Of a stretch of DNA of 64,000 nt, positions 45,357 through 54,208 are shown in pieces. Location of the stretch: assembly GCF_001406815.1 (NCBI RefSeq), contig NZ_CVRR01000006.1:1-64000 (forward strand). Direction: 5' to 3'. Under the pieces are notes generated by a model. It saw only the letters and a program-made list of their open reading frames with translations, was not told the DNA's origin and did not search any database. The position numbers and the translations under genes were made by a program. Numbering within the stretch: the first letter of the stretch is position 1; the number at the start of each line of letters is the position of its first letter. Source of the stretch: Roseburia faecis. GTDB taxonomy: Bacteria; Bacillota; Clostridia; Lachnospirales; Lachnospiraceae.

Positions 45357-46265
45357 CTAGCCCTTGACAGCACCTGCAAGAACTCCTTCTATTATATATT
45401 TCTGGCACGCAATATAAAAGATAATAATTGGCAGAATTGCAAGAACAAGTACCGCCATCATGGCACCCCAGTCGATCTGTCCATGACTCTGTTTCAGAAA
45501 CTGGATTGCGATCGGAATGGTTTTATACTTATTAATATTCAACACCAGACTCGGCAGAAGGTAATCATTCCATACCCACATCGCCTCAAGGATTGCTACC
45601 GTTACCGTCGTTGGCTTTAAAATTGGAAAAACCACCTTAAAAAAGGTCTGTAATGGTGTACATCCATCAATCATTGCAGCTTCTTCAATTTCCAGGGAAA
45701 TTCCCTTTACAAAGCCGGTAAACATGAAAACGGCCAGCCCCGCTCCAAATCCCAGATATACAACAATAATTCCAAGAGGATTGGACAGATGTAAAAGGTT
45801 TGCAAATTTTGATAACGTAAACATTACCATCTGGAATGGAACAATCATAGAAAACAGACACAGTACATAAATTGTTTTCGTCACTTTTGTATGGACTCTG
45901 GTAATATACCATGCACACATGGAGCAGCAGATAATAATCAATGCAACCGACCCTACTGTAATAAACAGGGAAATCCCAAAACTGTTCCAGAAATTTGTCT
46001 TACGGATACCGTTGGAATAGTTCAGCCAGCCACAGAATGCACGTTCAACACCATGGATAAATTTATCCCAGCCAGCGGAAAGCGGCTCTGTTCCAAGTGT
46101 AAACGGATGTCTGAAAATAAAGGCTTTTCTTTTAAAGGAATTTAAAAGGACTACCAGAATTGGTGCAATCCATAAAATGCTGATAACCGTAAATGCCAGT
46201 GTCCAGATCCAGCCATGTTTTGCCTGACGGACAGCACTTACCTGATTGTTATTCTTTTTAGCCAT
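45357..46265 (-). CDS. carbohydrate ABC transporter permease (MalG type)
   Basis: 302 residues, six membrane helices and the EAA loop EIEEAAMIDGCTPLQTFFKVVFPILKP, which couples to the ATPase. Typical MalG features: an N-terminal helix (WIWTLAFTVISILWIAPILVVLLNSFK) and the C-terminal IIIFYIACQKYIIEGVLAGAVKG ending that caps many CUT1 permeases. It shares one base with the preceding permease gene. No ATPase gene is in this operon, so a shared MsmK-type ATPase encoded elsewhere is expected. Confidence 0.92.
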   Translation of the reverse strand: MAKKNNNQVSAVRQAKHGWIWTLAFTVISILWIAPILVVLLNSFKRKAFIFRHPFTLGTEPLSAGWDKFIHGVERAFCGWLNYSNGIRKTNFWNSFGISLFITVGSVALIIICCSMCAWYITRVHTKVTKTIYVLCLFSMIVPFQMVMFTLSKFANLLHLSNPLGIIVVYLGFGAGLAVFMFTGFVKGISLEIEEAAMIDGCTPLQTFFKVVFPILKPTTVTVAILEAMWVWNDYLLPSLVLNINKYKTIPIAIQFLKQSHGQIDWGAMMAVLVLAILPIIIFYIACQKYIIEGVLAGAVKG

Positions 46266-47122
46266 TAGTCCTGCACCTCCTTGCTTGTGGTCAGTTTATT
46301 CTGAATCAGCGCAATAACTGCAACCAGAATAAAGAAGATAACCGCTTTGGCCTGACCAACGCCCTGCCATCCGGTCGTGCCGTACATTGTGTCATAAATA
46401 TTTAATGCCAGAAGCTGTGACATCTTAGCCGGATTACCACCGGTCAGAGCGAAGTTCTGATCAAATAACTTAAATCCATTGGTCAGCGTCAGGAATGTAC
46501 AAATGGTGATCGTCGGCATCAGCATCGGAAGTGTTACATACCGGAGCAGCTGCCAGGAATTTGCACCATCAATCTTTGCCGCCTCGATTAATTCTCCCGG
46601 AATATTCTGGATTCCTGCAATATAGATAATCATCATATATCCGATCTGCTGCCAGCATACTACAATAATCATACCCCAGAACGCATACCACTGTGTGGAT
46701 ACGATTGTCTTGGAGAAATTGGATAATACGCTGTTAAAAATCATTAACCAGATATAACTGAGTACGATACCACCAATCAGGTTGGGCAGGAAAAATACGG
46801 TACGGAAAAGATTGGTACCCCTGATGCCTTTGGTAAGTGCCATCGCAATGAGAAATGAAATCACATTGATGATCAGCACCGATACAACCGTAAATAACGC
46901 TGTATACCATAATGAATGAATAAATGTTGTGTCTAACTTTCCGTTTACAAAAAAGATTCTCGAATAATTCTGTAACCCTTTCCATTTCCAGTCTGTAACG
47001 GTTGTGAACTTACAAAAAGATAAGAAAATTCCATATACAAACGGTACAATAAATCCAATTGCAAACGCAATCATTGTCGGAAGCAGAAAAATCGGGAAAT
47101 ATTTTTTAATTGCTTTTTCCAT
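46265..47122 (-). CDS. carbohydrate ABC transporter permease (MalF type)
   Basis: 285 residues, six membrane helices. FLLPTMIAFAIGFIVPFVYGIFLSF forms the first; NLFRTVFFLPNLIGGIVLSYIWLMIFN and the EAA loop GELIEAAKIDGANSWQLLRYVTLPMLMP follow. The partner of the MalG-type permease, forming the channel of a CUT1-class sugar importer. Ribosome site GAAAGGAA before the ATG. A strong hairpin at 47193-47218 separates it from the binding-protein gene, probably lowering permease output relative to the binding protein. Confidence 0.92.
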   Translation of the reverse strand: MEKAIKKYFPIFLLPTMIAFAIGFIVPFVYGIFLSFCKFTTVTDWKWKGLQNYSRIFFVNGKLDTTFIHSLWYTALFTVVSVLIINVISFLIAMALTKGIRGTNLFRTVFFLPNLIGGIVLSYIWLMIFNSVLSNFSKTIVSTQWYAFWGMIIVVCWQQIGYMMIIYIAGIQNIPGELIEAAKIDGANSWQLLRYVTLPMLMPTITICTFLTLTNGFKLFDQNFALTGGNPAKMSQLLALNIYDTMYGTTGWQGVGQAKAVIFFILVAVIALIQNKLTTSKEVQD

Positions 47123-47192
47123 AATACATTCCTTTCACTAACTGCAGCCCCTGCCAGTACCAGCCTGCACTGCAGGTGCTTCTTTTAAAAAA

Positions 47193-47218
47193 GGAGTAAG
47201 CGGCATGCCACTTACCCC
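47193..47218 (-). terminator. intercistronic hairpin between binding protein and permease genes
   Basis: On the minus strand GGGGTAAGTGGC pairs with GCCGCTTACTCC, with one mismatch, and is followed by TTTTTT. Its position inside an operon suggests partial termination or mRNA end protection, favouring the binding protein. Confidence 0.75.
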
Positions 47219-47236
47219 TTTTCCCATCATCTTTGA

Positions 47237-48631
47237 TTACTGTGCATCATCTTCATGGGCGATCTTCCACTGATTTGCCCATCCATCAACAAATGCGGTC
47301 TTTACAGCATCCCACTCACCTTCACCTGCGGTATAGGCAGTCAGGGCAGAAACAACATCCGCTCTCCAGTCATCTACGTTTGGAGTAGCATTGAAGCTCC
47401 ATGCTACAGATGTTTTTCCGTCAGTCATTAACTTGTTTGCAGCCTGTGCAAATGCATTCTTTGTCTCGTAATCACCTGTAAATGTATCATATGGAGCAGT
47501 AAGTCCCATCTGATTTGTAATGGCATCACGTCCCTCGTCAGAAGTGATTACCCAGTTTAAGAACTCAAGTGTTGCATCAATATCTTCCTGAGATGCCTTT
47601 GCGTTCACTGCCCAGTAGTTCTCAGTACCAACACAAAGTCCTTCATTCTCATCATCTACACCAAAGTAAATTGGCATCATGGATAAGTCATCTGCTGTAA
47701 CGACATATCCGTTCTCCTCGTTTGTTAACGGAGAGAACTCCCAGTCACCATTCTGGTAGAAGACTGCCTCTCCCATACCAAACTCAGACTCTGCATTTAA
47801 TGCACCGGAATTTAATGTCTTAGGATCTGCTGCGGAATCAGATACATACATATCCCATACGTTTTTGAAGTTATCAAGATAAGTTCCCTTAATGGACTCT
47901 TCCCCGGCTGTAAGGTCACATCCATCATCCTTGAACTCATAGTACAGTGGCATATTGGCAAGATGTCCGGCAAATCTCCAGGAAGATCCGTCATCCAGTC
48001 CTGCGGAAGCAAATGCCTCTGTCAGGTCAGTTCCAAGTTCTTTATTGATGTCATCAATACGGGAATTGATGTCATCTGCAACTTTCTTTAAAGTATCAAA
48101 GTTGTTAATCTCATCTACCGAAGAAACTACAGCACCATCCATGCCACAGTATCCTTCCAGAATTGTCTTGTTGTAGATCAGGCCGTAGCACTCATAGCAG
48201 TTTGCAATGGCAGCTACCTTATCATCAGAGTTGATTACAAGAGACTTATCTGTCAGATGCTTGTAAAGTTCAGAGTCCTTCAGATCATATGTATAATCGT
48301 TCCATGTCTGTGCTGCGGAAGAATTTCCCACATTGAAGATGGTAGGTGCATCTGACTTTGCCATCTCGGACTGTAATGTTGTGTTGTACTGTCCGTCTGC
48401 TGCAGTAAGCACATTTACCTCTACACCGGTCTGATCGGTATAGGTCTCTGCCAGATCCTGCCAGGCTTCGTCTGTCTCTGGTTTAAAGTTTAACATGTAA
48501 ACCTTTCCAGAACTCTTGCTGGTCTTGTCTCCACCCTGTGTGGATGTGCCACCCTTATCGCTTCCGCATCCTGCGAATGCTGTGACAACCATTGCGGCAA
48601 CCATTAATGCTGATACAATTTTCTTTTTCAT
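47237..48631 (-). CDS. sugar ABC transporter substrate-binding lipoprotein
   Basis: 464 residues. Lipobox signal MKKKIVSALMVAAMVVTAFAGCGSDKGG, with Cys at residue 22 the lipid-anchored first residue. The mature part is a CUT1-type (family 1) extracellular solute-binding protein: FKPETDEAWQDLAETYTDQTGVEVNVLTA, APTIFNVGNSSAAQTW, GEAVFYQNGDWEF, and LEFLNWVITSDEGRDAITNQMGLTAPYDTF. Rich in Asp and Glu with a Trp-rich C-terminus, suiting an oligosaccharide ligand, but the ligand cannot be named. First gene of the operon; TTTAGGAGGGTG is a very strong ribosome site. Confidence 0.93.
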   Translation of the reverse strand: MKKKIVSALMVAAMVVTAFAGCGSDKGGTSTQGGDKTSKSSGKVYMLNFKPETDEAWQDLAETYTDQTGVEVNVLTAADGQYNTTLQSEMAKSDAPTIFNVGNSSAAQTWNDYTYDLKDSELYKHLTDKSLVINSDDKVAAIANCYECYGLIYNKTILEGYCGMDGAVVSSVDEINNFDTLKKVADDINSRIDDINKELGTDLTEAFASAGLDDGSSWRFAGHLANMPLYYEFKDDGCDLTAGEESIKGTYLDNFKNVWDMYVSDSAADPKTLNSGALNAESEFGMGEAVFYQNGDWEFSPLTNEENGYVVTADDLSMMPIYFGVDDENEGLCVGTENYWAVNAKASQEDIDATLEFLNWVITSDEGRDAITNQMGLTAPYDTFTGDYETKNAFAQAANKLMTDGKTSVAWSFNATPNVDDWRADVVSALTAYTAGEGEWDAVKTAFVDGWANQWKIAHEDDAQ

Positions 48632-48693
48632 ATTTTCACCCTCCTAAAATAAATACGTTCGTAGAGTTACCGTCCATACGGCAGCCCCTGGTC

Positions 48694-48768
48694 GAAAACG
48701 TTCACGGCAATGTTTCCGGTAACGTTTTCAGTAAGCAGAGTATACACCTTTTTTGCACAGTTTCGCAA
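48694..48768 (-). promoter_or_regulatory. ABC operon promoter with two LacI operators
   Basis: On the minus strand TTGCGA (48763-48768), 18 bp, TATACT (48739-48744). Downstream are two AACGTT-centred palindromes: TGAAAACGTTACC (centre 48723/48724) and GTGAACGTTTTCGA (centre 48699/48700), 24 bp apart and close to the TGAAAACGTTTTCA LacI-family consensus. Both lie just past the transcription start, a repressing position. The LacI-type gene at the end of this operon is the obvious candidate to bind. Confidence 0.72.
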
Positions 48769-48847
48769 GTGTTATTCTCATTTTTGTGAAATAAGTAAGT
48801 TTTCCTCTCTATTTTTCGTGCATATTGCACAACACTTTTCCCTTTGC

Positions 48848-48897
48848 TTGACATGTATAGGCTGTCGATATATACTTTCATGTATAGACTGTCTATA
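48848..48897 (+). promoter_or_regulatory. padR promoter with duplicated operator
   Basis: TTGACA (48848-48853), 17 bp, TATACT (48871-48876). Two similar 15-bp palindromes: TATAGGCTGTCGATA (48856-48870) in the spacer and the perfect TATAGACTGTCTATA (48883-48897) across the likely start site, centres 27 bp apart. Duplicate sites over a promoter fit dimeric autorepression by the PadR protein encoded next. Confidence 0.75.
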
Positions 48898-48927
48898 GTA
48901 CTTATCACTGAAAGGAGGTCATATACC

Positions 48928-49263
48928 ATGGGTATTGACAAAAATCTCGTACAGGGAAGCATGGCATTGCTGCTTCTGCGCCTTTTGGAAACGAAAGATA
49001 TGTATGGCTACGAAATGATTGAAGCTCTTCGCAGCAAATCCAACAACGTCTTTGAACTGAAAGCCGGCACCCTGTACCCACTGCTCCACTCTCTGGAGAG
49101 CAAGGGCTATGTGCGGTCCTATGAGGATGCCTCTTCCGGGAAAAAACGCAGATATTACCAGCTGACAGAGGCCGGTCGGCATCATTCTTCCGAAAAAAAG
49201 CAGGAATGGATGGCTTATCAGGCTGCTGTAAGCAATGTGTTAAGTTTTGAAGGAGGAATCTGA
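48928..49263 (+). CDS. PadR-family transcriptional regulator
   Basis: 111 residues: MGIDKNLVQGSMALLLLRLLETKDMYGYEMIEALRSKS is the family's start, ELKAGTLYPLLHSLESKGYV the recognition helix region, and SSGKKRRYYQLTEAGR the wing. The C-terminal helix is short, as in PadR group 2. AAGGAGG lies nine bases before the ATG. Its stop overlaps, by position, the ribosome site region of the next gene, so the two form one unit. PadR proteins of this type usually repress the membrane protein encoded beside them; the operator pair in the promoter supports autorepression. Confidence 0.92.
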   Translation: MGIDKNLVQGSMALLLLRLLETKDMYGYEMIEALRSKSNNVFELKAGTLYPLLHSLESKGYVRSYEDASSGKKRRYYQLTEAGRHHSSEKKQEWMAYQAAVSNVLSFEGGI

Positions 49264-49264
49264 T

Positions 49265-50608
49265 ATGGAGGAAAAAGAATATCTGCAGACCCTGGGCGAA
49301 CAGATTTTAAACCCACATGCACGTACCCATGTGCTGGAAGAAATTAAGGAACACATTGACGAACAGATGCAGGATTATATAGATACAGGAATGTCTCCGG
49401 ACGCAGCAGAAAAAGAAGCTGTCCGGCAGATGGGAGACCCGGTTGCAGCCGGCACGGAATTAAACCGGATCCATCGTCCCCGGTTTCCGGGTGTTTTGTT
49501 CGGCATTGCGGTGGTTCTTACATTATCCGGAATTTTCATGCAATATATCCTGTATGGCTCTGAACCACTTAACACCACCTATTCCAACACCGCGTTTATG
49601 CAGCATGCCGTTTTCTATCAGGTGATTGGCTTCGGCATTATTCTGTTTGGGATGTTCAGCAATTACATGTGTTTATCAAAATACAGCTGGTTTTTATACG
49701 GTCTGTTTTTGGGATTCGCGCTGCTCGCCTGCTTCTTTCCGGGCACGTTCTCTTTCTGGCAGACCCGTACCTTTAGCTATTATCTGTGTCTGCTGTATCC
49801 ACTGTCCTATGCACTGCTGCTATACTCCAACCGGGAAAAAGGATGGAAAACCATTGTCTGGCTGCATGTGCTGTCACTCCTGTTTTTCGGAGCGATCCTA
49901 AGCCACACCAGTGGTTTTGTATGGCCGCCGGTTCTGGCATTTGTTTTTCTGTCCGTCCTGCTGTCCGGAATCTGTATCCAAAAAAGGATTCTGCCCGGTT
50001 CCAAAAAGGTTCTCTGGTGCTGGACACTTCTTCCTTATATCGGAATCGCAGCTTTGGCAGGCAGCCTGTTTTTACGTCCGCAAACCTATCTGTATGACCG
50101 CCTGTTGACTGCACTCGGACTGCAGCATACTGACGACGGACCTGGCTTTACGAGACTTGCCCTGCAGTATGAACAGACACGTTTTTCCCTGTTCGGTGGA
50201 AGTTCTGTCAGTGACCGTCTTCCACGGGAAGAACTTTACTCTACCTATCTGCTGCACAGTATTTTTCTGTGGTTCGGCATTGCGGCCGGCATTTTAATCA
50301 TCGCTGCACTTGCCTTTTTTGCGCTGTACAGCATGCACTGTGCGCTGCGGCAGAGCAACCGTCTGGCAATGCTGCTTGGTACTGCTGCCAGCGGAGTCCT
50401 TCTCCTTGAGCTGTTCAACTATGTACTGACGAACTTTGGCATCAATCTGTTTTATACCGCCTCTGTTCCGTTCTTATCTTACGGACTTACCGGCACAGTT
50501 GCCAATTCCATTCTGGTGGGGATTCTGCTAGGAATCATCCGGAACCGGAATGTGTTGTATGAAAAAGAATCCGGCCCAGCCGTAATTCCGGATACCGGAA
50601 CGGTTTAA
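49265..50608 (+). CDS. permease-prefix / FtsW-RodA-like membrane protein
   Basis: 447 residues. The first ~70 form a soluble prefix (LGEQILNPHARTHVLEEIKEHIDEQMQDYIDTGMSPDAAEKEAVRQMGDP), the permease-prefix-like helical unit common in PadR partners. Ten or so membrane helices follow. The last third (NLFYTASVPFLSYGLTGTVANSILVGILLGIIRN) matches the conserved PFLSYG-S-N region of SEDS proteins such as FtsW, RodA and SpoVE, which polymerise peptidoglycan glycan strands. Other SEDS catalytic residues are not obvious, so it could be a degenerate or stress-related member. Start at 49265 follows GGAGG by eight bases, two bases after padR. Confidence 0.72.
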   Translation: MEEKEYLQTLGEQILNPHARTHVLEEIKEHIDEQMQDYIDTGMSPDAAEKEAVRQMGDPVAAGTELNRIHRPRFPGVLFGIAVVLTLSGIFMQYILYGSEPLNTTYSNTAFMQHAVFYQVIGFGIILFGMFSNYMCLSKYSWFLYGLFLGFALLACFFPGTFSFWQTRTFSYYLCLLYPLSYALLLYSNREKGWKTIVWLHVLSLLFFGAILSHTSGFVWPPVLAFVFLSVLLSGICIQKRILPGSKKVLWCWTLLPYIGIAALAGSLFLRPQTYLYDRLLTALGLQHTDDGPGFTRLALQYEQTRFSLFGGSSVSDRLPREELYSTYLLHSIFLWFGIAAGILIIAALAFFALYSMHCALRQSNRLAMLLGTAASGVLLLELFNYVLTNFGINLFYTASVPFLSYGLTGTVANSILVGILLGIIRNRNVLYEKESGPAVIPDTGTV

Positions 50609-50615
50609 ACAGCAA

Positions 50616-50671
50616 ACGGCATAGCCTATGATCCCTGCAATATGTACTGGATCACAGCTATGCCGTTTTTA
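50616..50671 (+). terminator. padR operon terminator
   Basis: ACGGCATAGC (50616-50625) pairs perfectly with GCTATGCCGT (50657-50666), with an inner GATCC/GGATC pairing, and is followed by TTTTATCTTGTTTT. Confidence 0.85.
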
Positions 50672-50696
50672 TCTTGTTTTATTTCCGTAGTAAAAG

Positions 50697-50745
50697 AAAA
50701 ATCGGGTGAGCTGGCGGCTTCTTTGCCACCGGATCATCCGATTTT
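50697..50745 (-). terminator. terminator of the 43-aa gene
   Basis: On the minus strand AATCGG and CCGATT close a stem with an inner GGTGGC/GCCGCC pairing, followed by TTTTTCTTTT. It directly follows the small frame ending at 50744. Confidence 0.7.
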
Positions 50746-50875
50746 AGTATCTGCCTGTTACAAATCGCAGGAAGGATACCGGTTTGCGTCCACAGCTCTT
50801 CGTCCGTTTCACGTAATCCTTGTAATACTGAACTACCTGAGCAAAGGACATGGTTGGATCGATTGCATACATCAT
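50744..50875 (-). CDS. small basic protein, 43 aa
   Basis: A short frame begins MMYAIDPTMSFAQVVQYYKDY and continues to VSFLRFVTGRY at the stop. AAAGGAGGTG lies five bases before the first of two ATGs, a near-perfect ribosome site, and a terminator hairpin follows at 50697-50745, so all parts of a gene are present. The product is basic (KRTKSCGRKP), probably one amphipathic helix plus a charged tail. I do not recognise a family. Both flanks are terminators, so it is a separate transcript. Confidence 0.65.
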   Translation of the reverse strand: MMYAIDPTMSFAQVVQYYKDYVKRTKSCGRKPVSFLRFVTGRY

Positions 50876-51030
50876 CGATACACCTCCTTTTTTATTTTGG
50901 TGTGCGCCCTTCTCAATTATCTTATGTCATATGGGCTGATATGTTCGAAATGATTTTCTCATTTCTTGTATACATTATAGCACCATCTTTGGTAGTTTTC
51001 AACAAAAATAACGTAAATTTTTTGTGCAAA

Positions 51031-51420
51031 TCACATATTGCTTTTGTAAATATTGCTCATAAATAAATGTTCCCGCAACAATTCTTTCTGCGTCCTCTCT
51101 GCTGTCCAGAAAATATTATTGCCTGTGATTACAGCTTTTAGTGCAATTGGTTCCACACCCGACTTTTTATATTCTGCCAGAAATACATCCACCTGATCCG
51201 AATTCATTTCCGAAAAAATCAGCATTTCTGCCGGAAATTCCGGACCGTCATATTTTTTTGCCTCTCTGGTAAATCCCTGTATCTGCGCCAGCGTGCCCAG
51301 TTTCTGGGAATAATCCTTGCGGGCAACATCTATGATACGGATGCCTAATGTCCTGCATACATTCTGAACCACTGCGTATTTATCCCGGTTTATACGAAAA
51401 AGTAATATTGTCTGTGCCAT
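51031..51420 (-). CDS. DUF3783 family protein
   Basis: 129 residues: TILLFRINRDKYAVVQNVCRTLGIRIIDVARKDYSQKLGTLA, a ferredoxin-like alpha/beta start, then FPAEMLIFSEMNSDQVDVFLAEYKKSGVEPIALKAVITGNNIFWTAERTQKELLREH, the block that defines DUF3783 (small cytosolic proteins of unknown function in Clostridia). No membrane segment. It lies after the DUF3877-like gene on the same strand, 45 bases on, so the two may be co-expressed. Confidence 0.8.
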   Translation of the reverse strand: MAQTILLFRINRDKYAVVQNVCRTLGIRIIDVARKDYSQKLGTLAQIQGFTREAKKYDGPEFPAEMLIFSEMNSDQVDVFLAEYKKSGVEPIALKAVITGNNIFWTAERTQKELLREHLFMSNIYKSNM

Positions 51421-51465
51421 AATTTTCTCCCTGCTGATCCGCTGCCTTATCTGTGTCTGTTTTCA

Positions 51466-51999
51466 TCAGACTCCAAACTCCCTGTAATCCTCCGGCAAAA
51501 AACGATGGTAAATGATATGGATTCCCTCATCCTTAAAACAATAATAATAGGGATCTTCCTCATCCTCCGCAAACCGGAACATCCAGTCGAATTCCCCATT
51601 TTCGATCTTCTGACATTCCACATGGGACGAATGTTTACAGAACAGTTCCCGGATCTCCTGCATGGTACAGCCATGCCTGCCAACCAGTTCCACCAGTTCC
51701 CGGATAAATTCATCCGGCTTTTCATGCTCATGGACATATACACTTCCCTGTTCCGGAATATAAAAACAGAAACGCTCTTTTTTTGCCGTCACACCTACAT
51801 CCCCGAGTTTCTCCTGCCAGGTTTCCGGCAGATGCTGCAGGCGATGAAGCATTTGTTCTTCTCTCTCCTGCACGTCAAAAAAGTGATTCAGAGAGGACAG
51901 GGGATAGTATAACCGGATGGCTTCTTTTCGAAATCCCAGTTTTGCCTGTTCCTCTTTGATCGTGTCCGTCAGACTTTTTTCCAGCCGCTCGTATCCCAT
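51466..51999 (-). CDS. DUF3877-like protein
   Basis: 177 residues from the ATG at 51999 (MGYERLEKSLTDTIKEEQAKLGFRKEAIRLYYPLSSLNHFF), five bases after AGGAGG; longer frames to 52134 overlap the phosphatase gene. Other features: EREEQMLHRLQHLPETWQEKLGDVGVTAKKERFCFYIPEQGSVYVHEH, and HSSHVECQKIENGEFDWMFRFAEDEEDPYYYCFKDEG near the end. This looks like the clostridial DUF3877 family, recalled from its start and length rather than searched. No catalytic motif is evident. Soluble, function unknown. Confidence 0.65.
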   Translation of the reverse strand: MGYERLEKSLTDTIKEEQAKLGFRKEAIRLYYPLSSLNHFFDVQEREEQMLHRLQHLPETWQEKLGDVGVTAKKERFCFYIPEQGSVYVHEHEKPDEFIRELVELVGRHGCTMQEIRELFCKHSSHVECQKIENGEFDWMFRFAEDEEDPYYYCFKDEGIHIIYHRFLPEDYREFGV

Positions 52000-52039
52000 C
52001 CTGTCCTCCTGTACCCATAACTGCATGATAAAATCTGCT

Positions 52040-52654
52040 TTACCGATCCTGCAGCAGAATCTGCCGTGTCTTGGGATCATCCGGCGGTAGATTGCAGTGC
52101 AGGACATGAAATTCTCCGGTCTGTGACCCTTCAATCACATTGATTGCCCCATTGTAGAGTCTTGTCTTTCCGGTTCCGATCTCATGATTCGTAAGCCCTG
52201 CCAGAAGCACATTGATTGCCGCTCCATGGGATACCGCAGCCACTGCCTGATGCCCCGTTGCCGCAAGAAGCTCTATCGCACGCTCCATGCGTTTCTGCAC
52301 ATCGGCAAACGGCTCCATTCCTTCGACATGGTCGCCTGCCGCAAGTGCAAAATACTCTTTTTTATCTTTTACCAGTTGTCCGGAAAACGGACCAAGATCC
52401 CGCTCAATCAGCTCCTGCATCGGCTCTACACCGTCTCTGCTTAACCCGATCTGTGCAGCAATCTCCTCCCCTGTGCAGTGTGCACGTTTCAGTGGGCTTG
52501 TATACACAGCTTCTATCCCCAGTCCCTGCAGCGTCTGCCCACAGCGTACTGCCTGTGCAATTCCTGCCGCATTCAGTTCTATATCTTCCCTTCCCTGAAA
52601 ACGGTTGATATGATTCCAGTCCGTTTCTCCGTGCCTGATTAAATATATTTTCAT
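52040..52654 (-). CDS. histidine phosphatase family protein (phosphoglycerate mutase-like)
   Basis: 204 residues with the RHG start MKIYLIRHGETDWNHINRFQG (catalytic His8), the second arginine in TSPLKRAHCTGE, the acid ERDLGPFSG and the second His in AAVSHGAAINVLLAG. A broad-specificity phosphatase; the substrate cannot be told. The ATG overlaps the stop of the AgcS gene by four bases, so the two share a transcript. A second member of this family with a cobalamin-type context lies at 62295. Confidence 0.88.
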   Translation of the reverse strand: MKIYLIRHGETDWNHINRFQGREDIELNAAGIAQAVRCGQTLQGLGIEAVYTSPLKRAHCTGEEIAAQIGLSRDGVEPMQELIERDLGPFSGQLVKDKKEYFALAAGDHVEGMEPFADVQKRMERAIELLAATGHQAVAAVSHGAAINVLLAGLTNHEIGTGKTRLYNGAINVIEGSQTGEFHVLHCNLPPDDPKTRQILLQDR

Positions 52655-54066
52655 TTTTTATGTTTACCAGCCTCAAAAAATTTCTTTGTCTCATATACAA
52701 CCACACCATTTAAAGCAAACAGCGCAATCATATTCGGCAGTGCCATCAGACCATTGAAAATATCGGCAATTGTCCAGACAGCACTTACCGTCATATACGG
52801 TCCGATAAATACTGCCAGAATATAAATCCAGCGGAACACCATTACTTTTTTCATATTTCCACCGGTCAGATATTCCAGACATCTCTCACTGTAATAATCC
52901 CATCCAAGAATCGTTGTAAAGGCAAAAAATACCAGACACATCATCAGGACAAAAGAAGATACCACATGAGGGAACGGAAGTCCGTTCTGGAACGCATATG
53001 TAGTAACCTGAACGCCCTCGAGTCCATCCACCTGCCATGCTCCGGTCAGTACAATGGAAAGTCCGGTCAGTGTACAGATCACAATCGTGTCAATAAATGT
53101 ACCTGTCATGCTGACAAGTCCCTGACGCACCGGCTCATGTGTCTGTGCTGCTGCCGCTGCGATCGGCGCACTACCAAGTCCTGCCTCGTTTGAGAAAATG
53201 CCCCTTGCAACACCGTTTTGCATGGCAACAAACATACTGCCTACCACACCACCGGTGACTGCACGCGGATGAAATGCGCCCTGCACAACCGTAACAACCG
53301 CTGCAGGGACTTTTGTAATATTACAGATAATTAAAATCAATGCAAATACAAAATATGCAACTGCCATAAACGGAACAACAATCTGGCTGACACTTGCTAT
53401 ACGCTTGATTCCGCCAATCAACACGGCACCCACGCAAAATGCAAGGATCAGGGAAGCGATTACAACCGTCCAGGAATAAGTTCCGATTCCCGGAATTGCC
53501 ATGGTATGAACCTTATTCGGGTCAAAAAAGTTCTGGATGGCACTGGCTATACCGTTCACCTGGCTGAATGTTCCGATTCCGAACAGACCTACACAGACTC
53601 CAAAAAAGGCAAAAATCTTTGCAAGCCATTTCCATTTCGATCCCATTCCCTGTTCAATATAGTAGAACGGACCACCCAGACTGTGTCCGTCTTTGTCAAC
53701 TACACGGTATTTAATGGCAAGTAATCCTTCGGAAAATTTTGTTGCCATTCCGAAAAATGCCGCCACAATCATCCAGAACAATGCCCCCGGACCGCCTGCG
53801 CATACCGCAGTTGCCACGCCGACAATGTTTCCCGTACCGATCGTTGCACTCAGTGCCGTACATAAAGCCGCAAAACTGGATATTTCTCCCTTGCCGCCCT
53901 CTTCATTTTTGATCATCCACTTGAGTGCCAGCGGAAGCCTGCGCATCTGCAGGACTCCCAGACGCACGGTCAGTAAGATACCACCGCAGAGGATCAATAC
54001 CATAAGCGGGACTCCCCAGACGAAGTTGTCCACGGTCTTTAAAAATGCATTGATTGTTGTCCACAT
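52651..54066 (-). CDS. sodium:alanine symporter (AgcS family)
   Basis: 471 residues, about eleven membrane helices. Family blocks visible: GGKGEISSFAALCTALSATIGTGNIVGVATAVCAGGPGALFWMIVAAFFGMATKFSEG, AIKYR-V-KDGHSLGGPFYYIEQGMG, and NGVARGIFSNEAGLGSAPIAAAAAQTHEPVRQGLVSMTGTFIDTIVICTLTGL. Imports alanine or glycine with Na+. GGAGAAAAATT precedes the ATG. Its upstream region is shared with the divergent FIST gene. Usual length for the family. Confidence 0.95.
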   Translation of the reverse strand: MWTTINAFLKTVDNFVWGVPLMVLILCGGILLTVRLGVLQMRRLPLALKWMIKNEEGGKGEISSFAALCTALSATIGTGNIVGVATAVCAGGPGALFWMIVAAFFGMATKFSEGLLAIKYRVVDKDGHSLGGPFYYIEQGMGSKWKWLAKIFAFFGVCVGLFGIGTFSQVNGIASAIQNFFDPNKVHTMAIPGIGTYSWTVVIASLILAFCVGAVLIGGIKRIASVSQIVVPFMAVAYFVFALILIICNITKVPAAVVTVVQGAFHPRAVTGGVVGSMFVAMQNGVARGIFSNEAGLGSAPIAAAAAQTHEPVRQGLVSMTGTFIDTIVICTLTGLSIVLTGAWQVDGLEGVQVTTYAFQNGLPFPHVVSSFVLMMCLVFFAFTTILGWDYYSERCLEYLTGGNMKKVMVFRWIYILAVFIGPYMTVSAVWTIADIFNGLMALPNMIALFALNGVVVYETKKFFEAGKHKK

Positions 54067-54208
54067 AATTTTTCTCCTTATTTTCCTTTTTCAAAAGGCT
54101 TTTCCTGCGTACAAATGTGCTTTGTACGCGCACATTAAAAATTATACGCAAAACAGGAAACAAGTGCAAGAAAAAAATCATTTTTGTCGGTGAAAACATA
54201 AAATTCTG

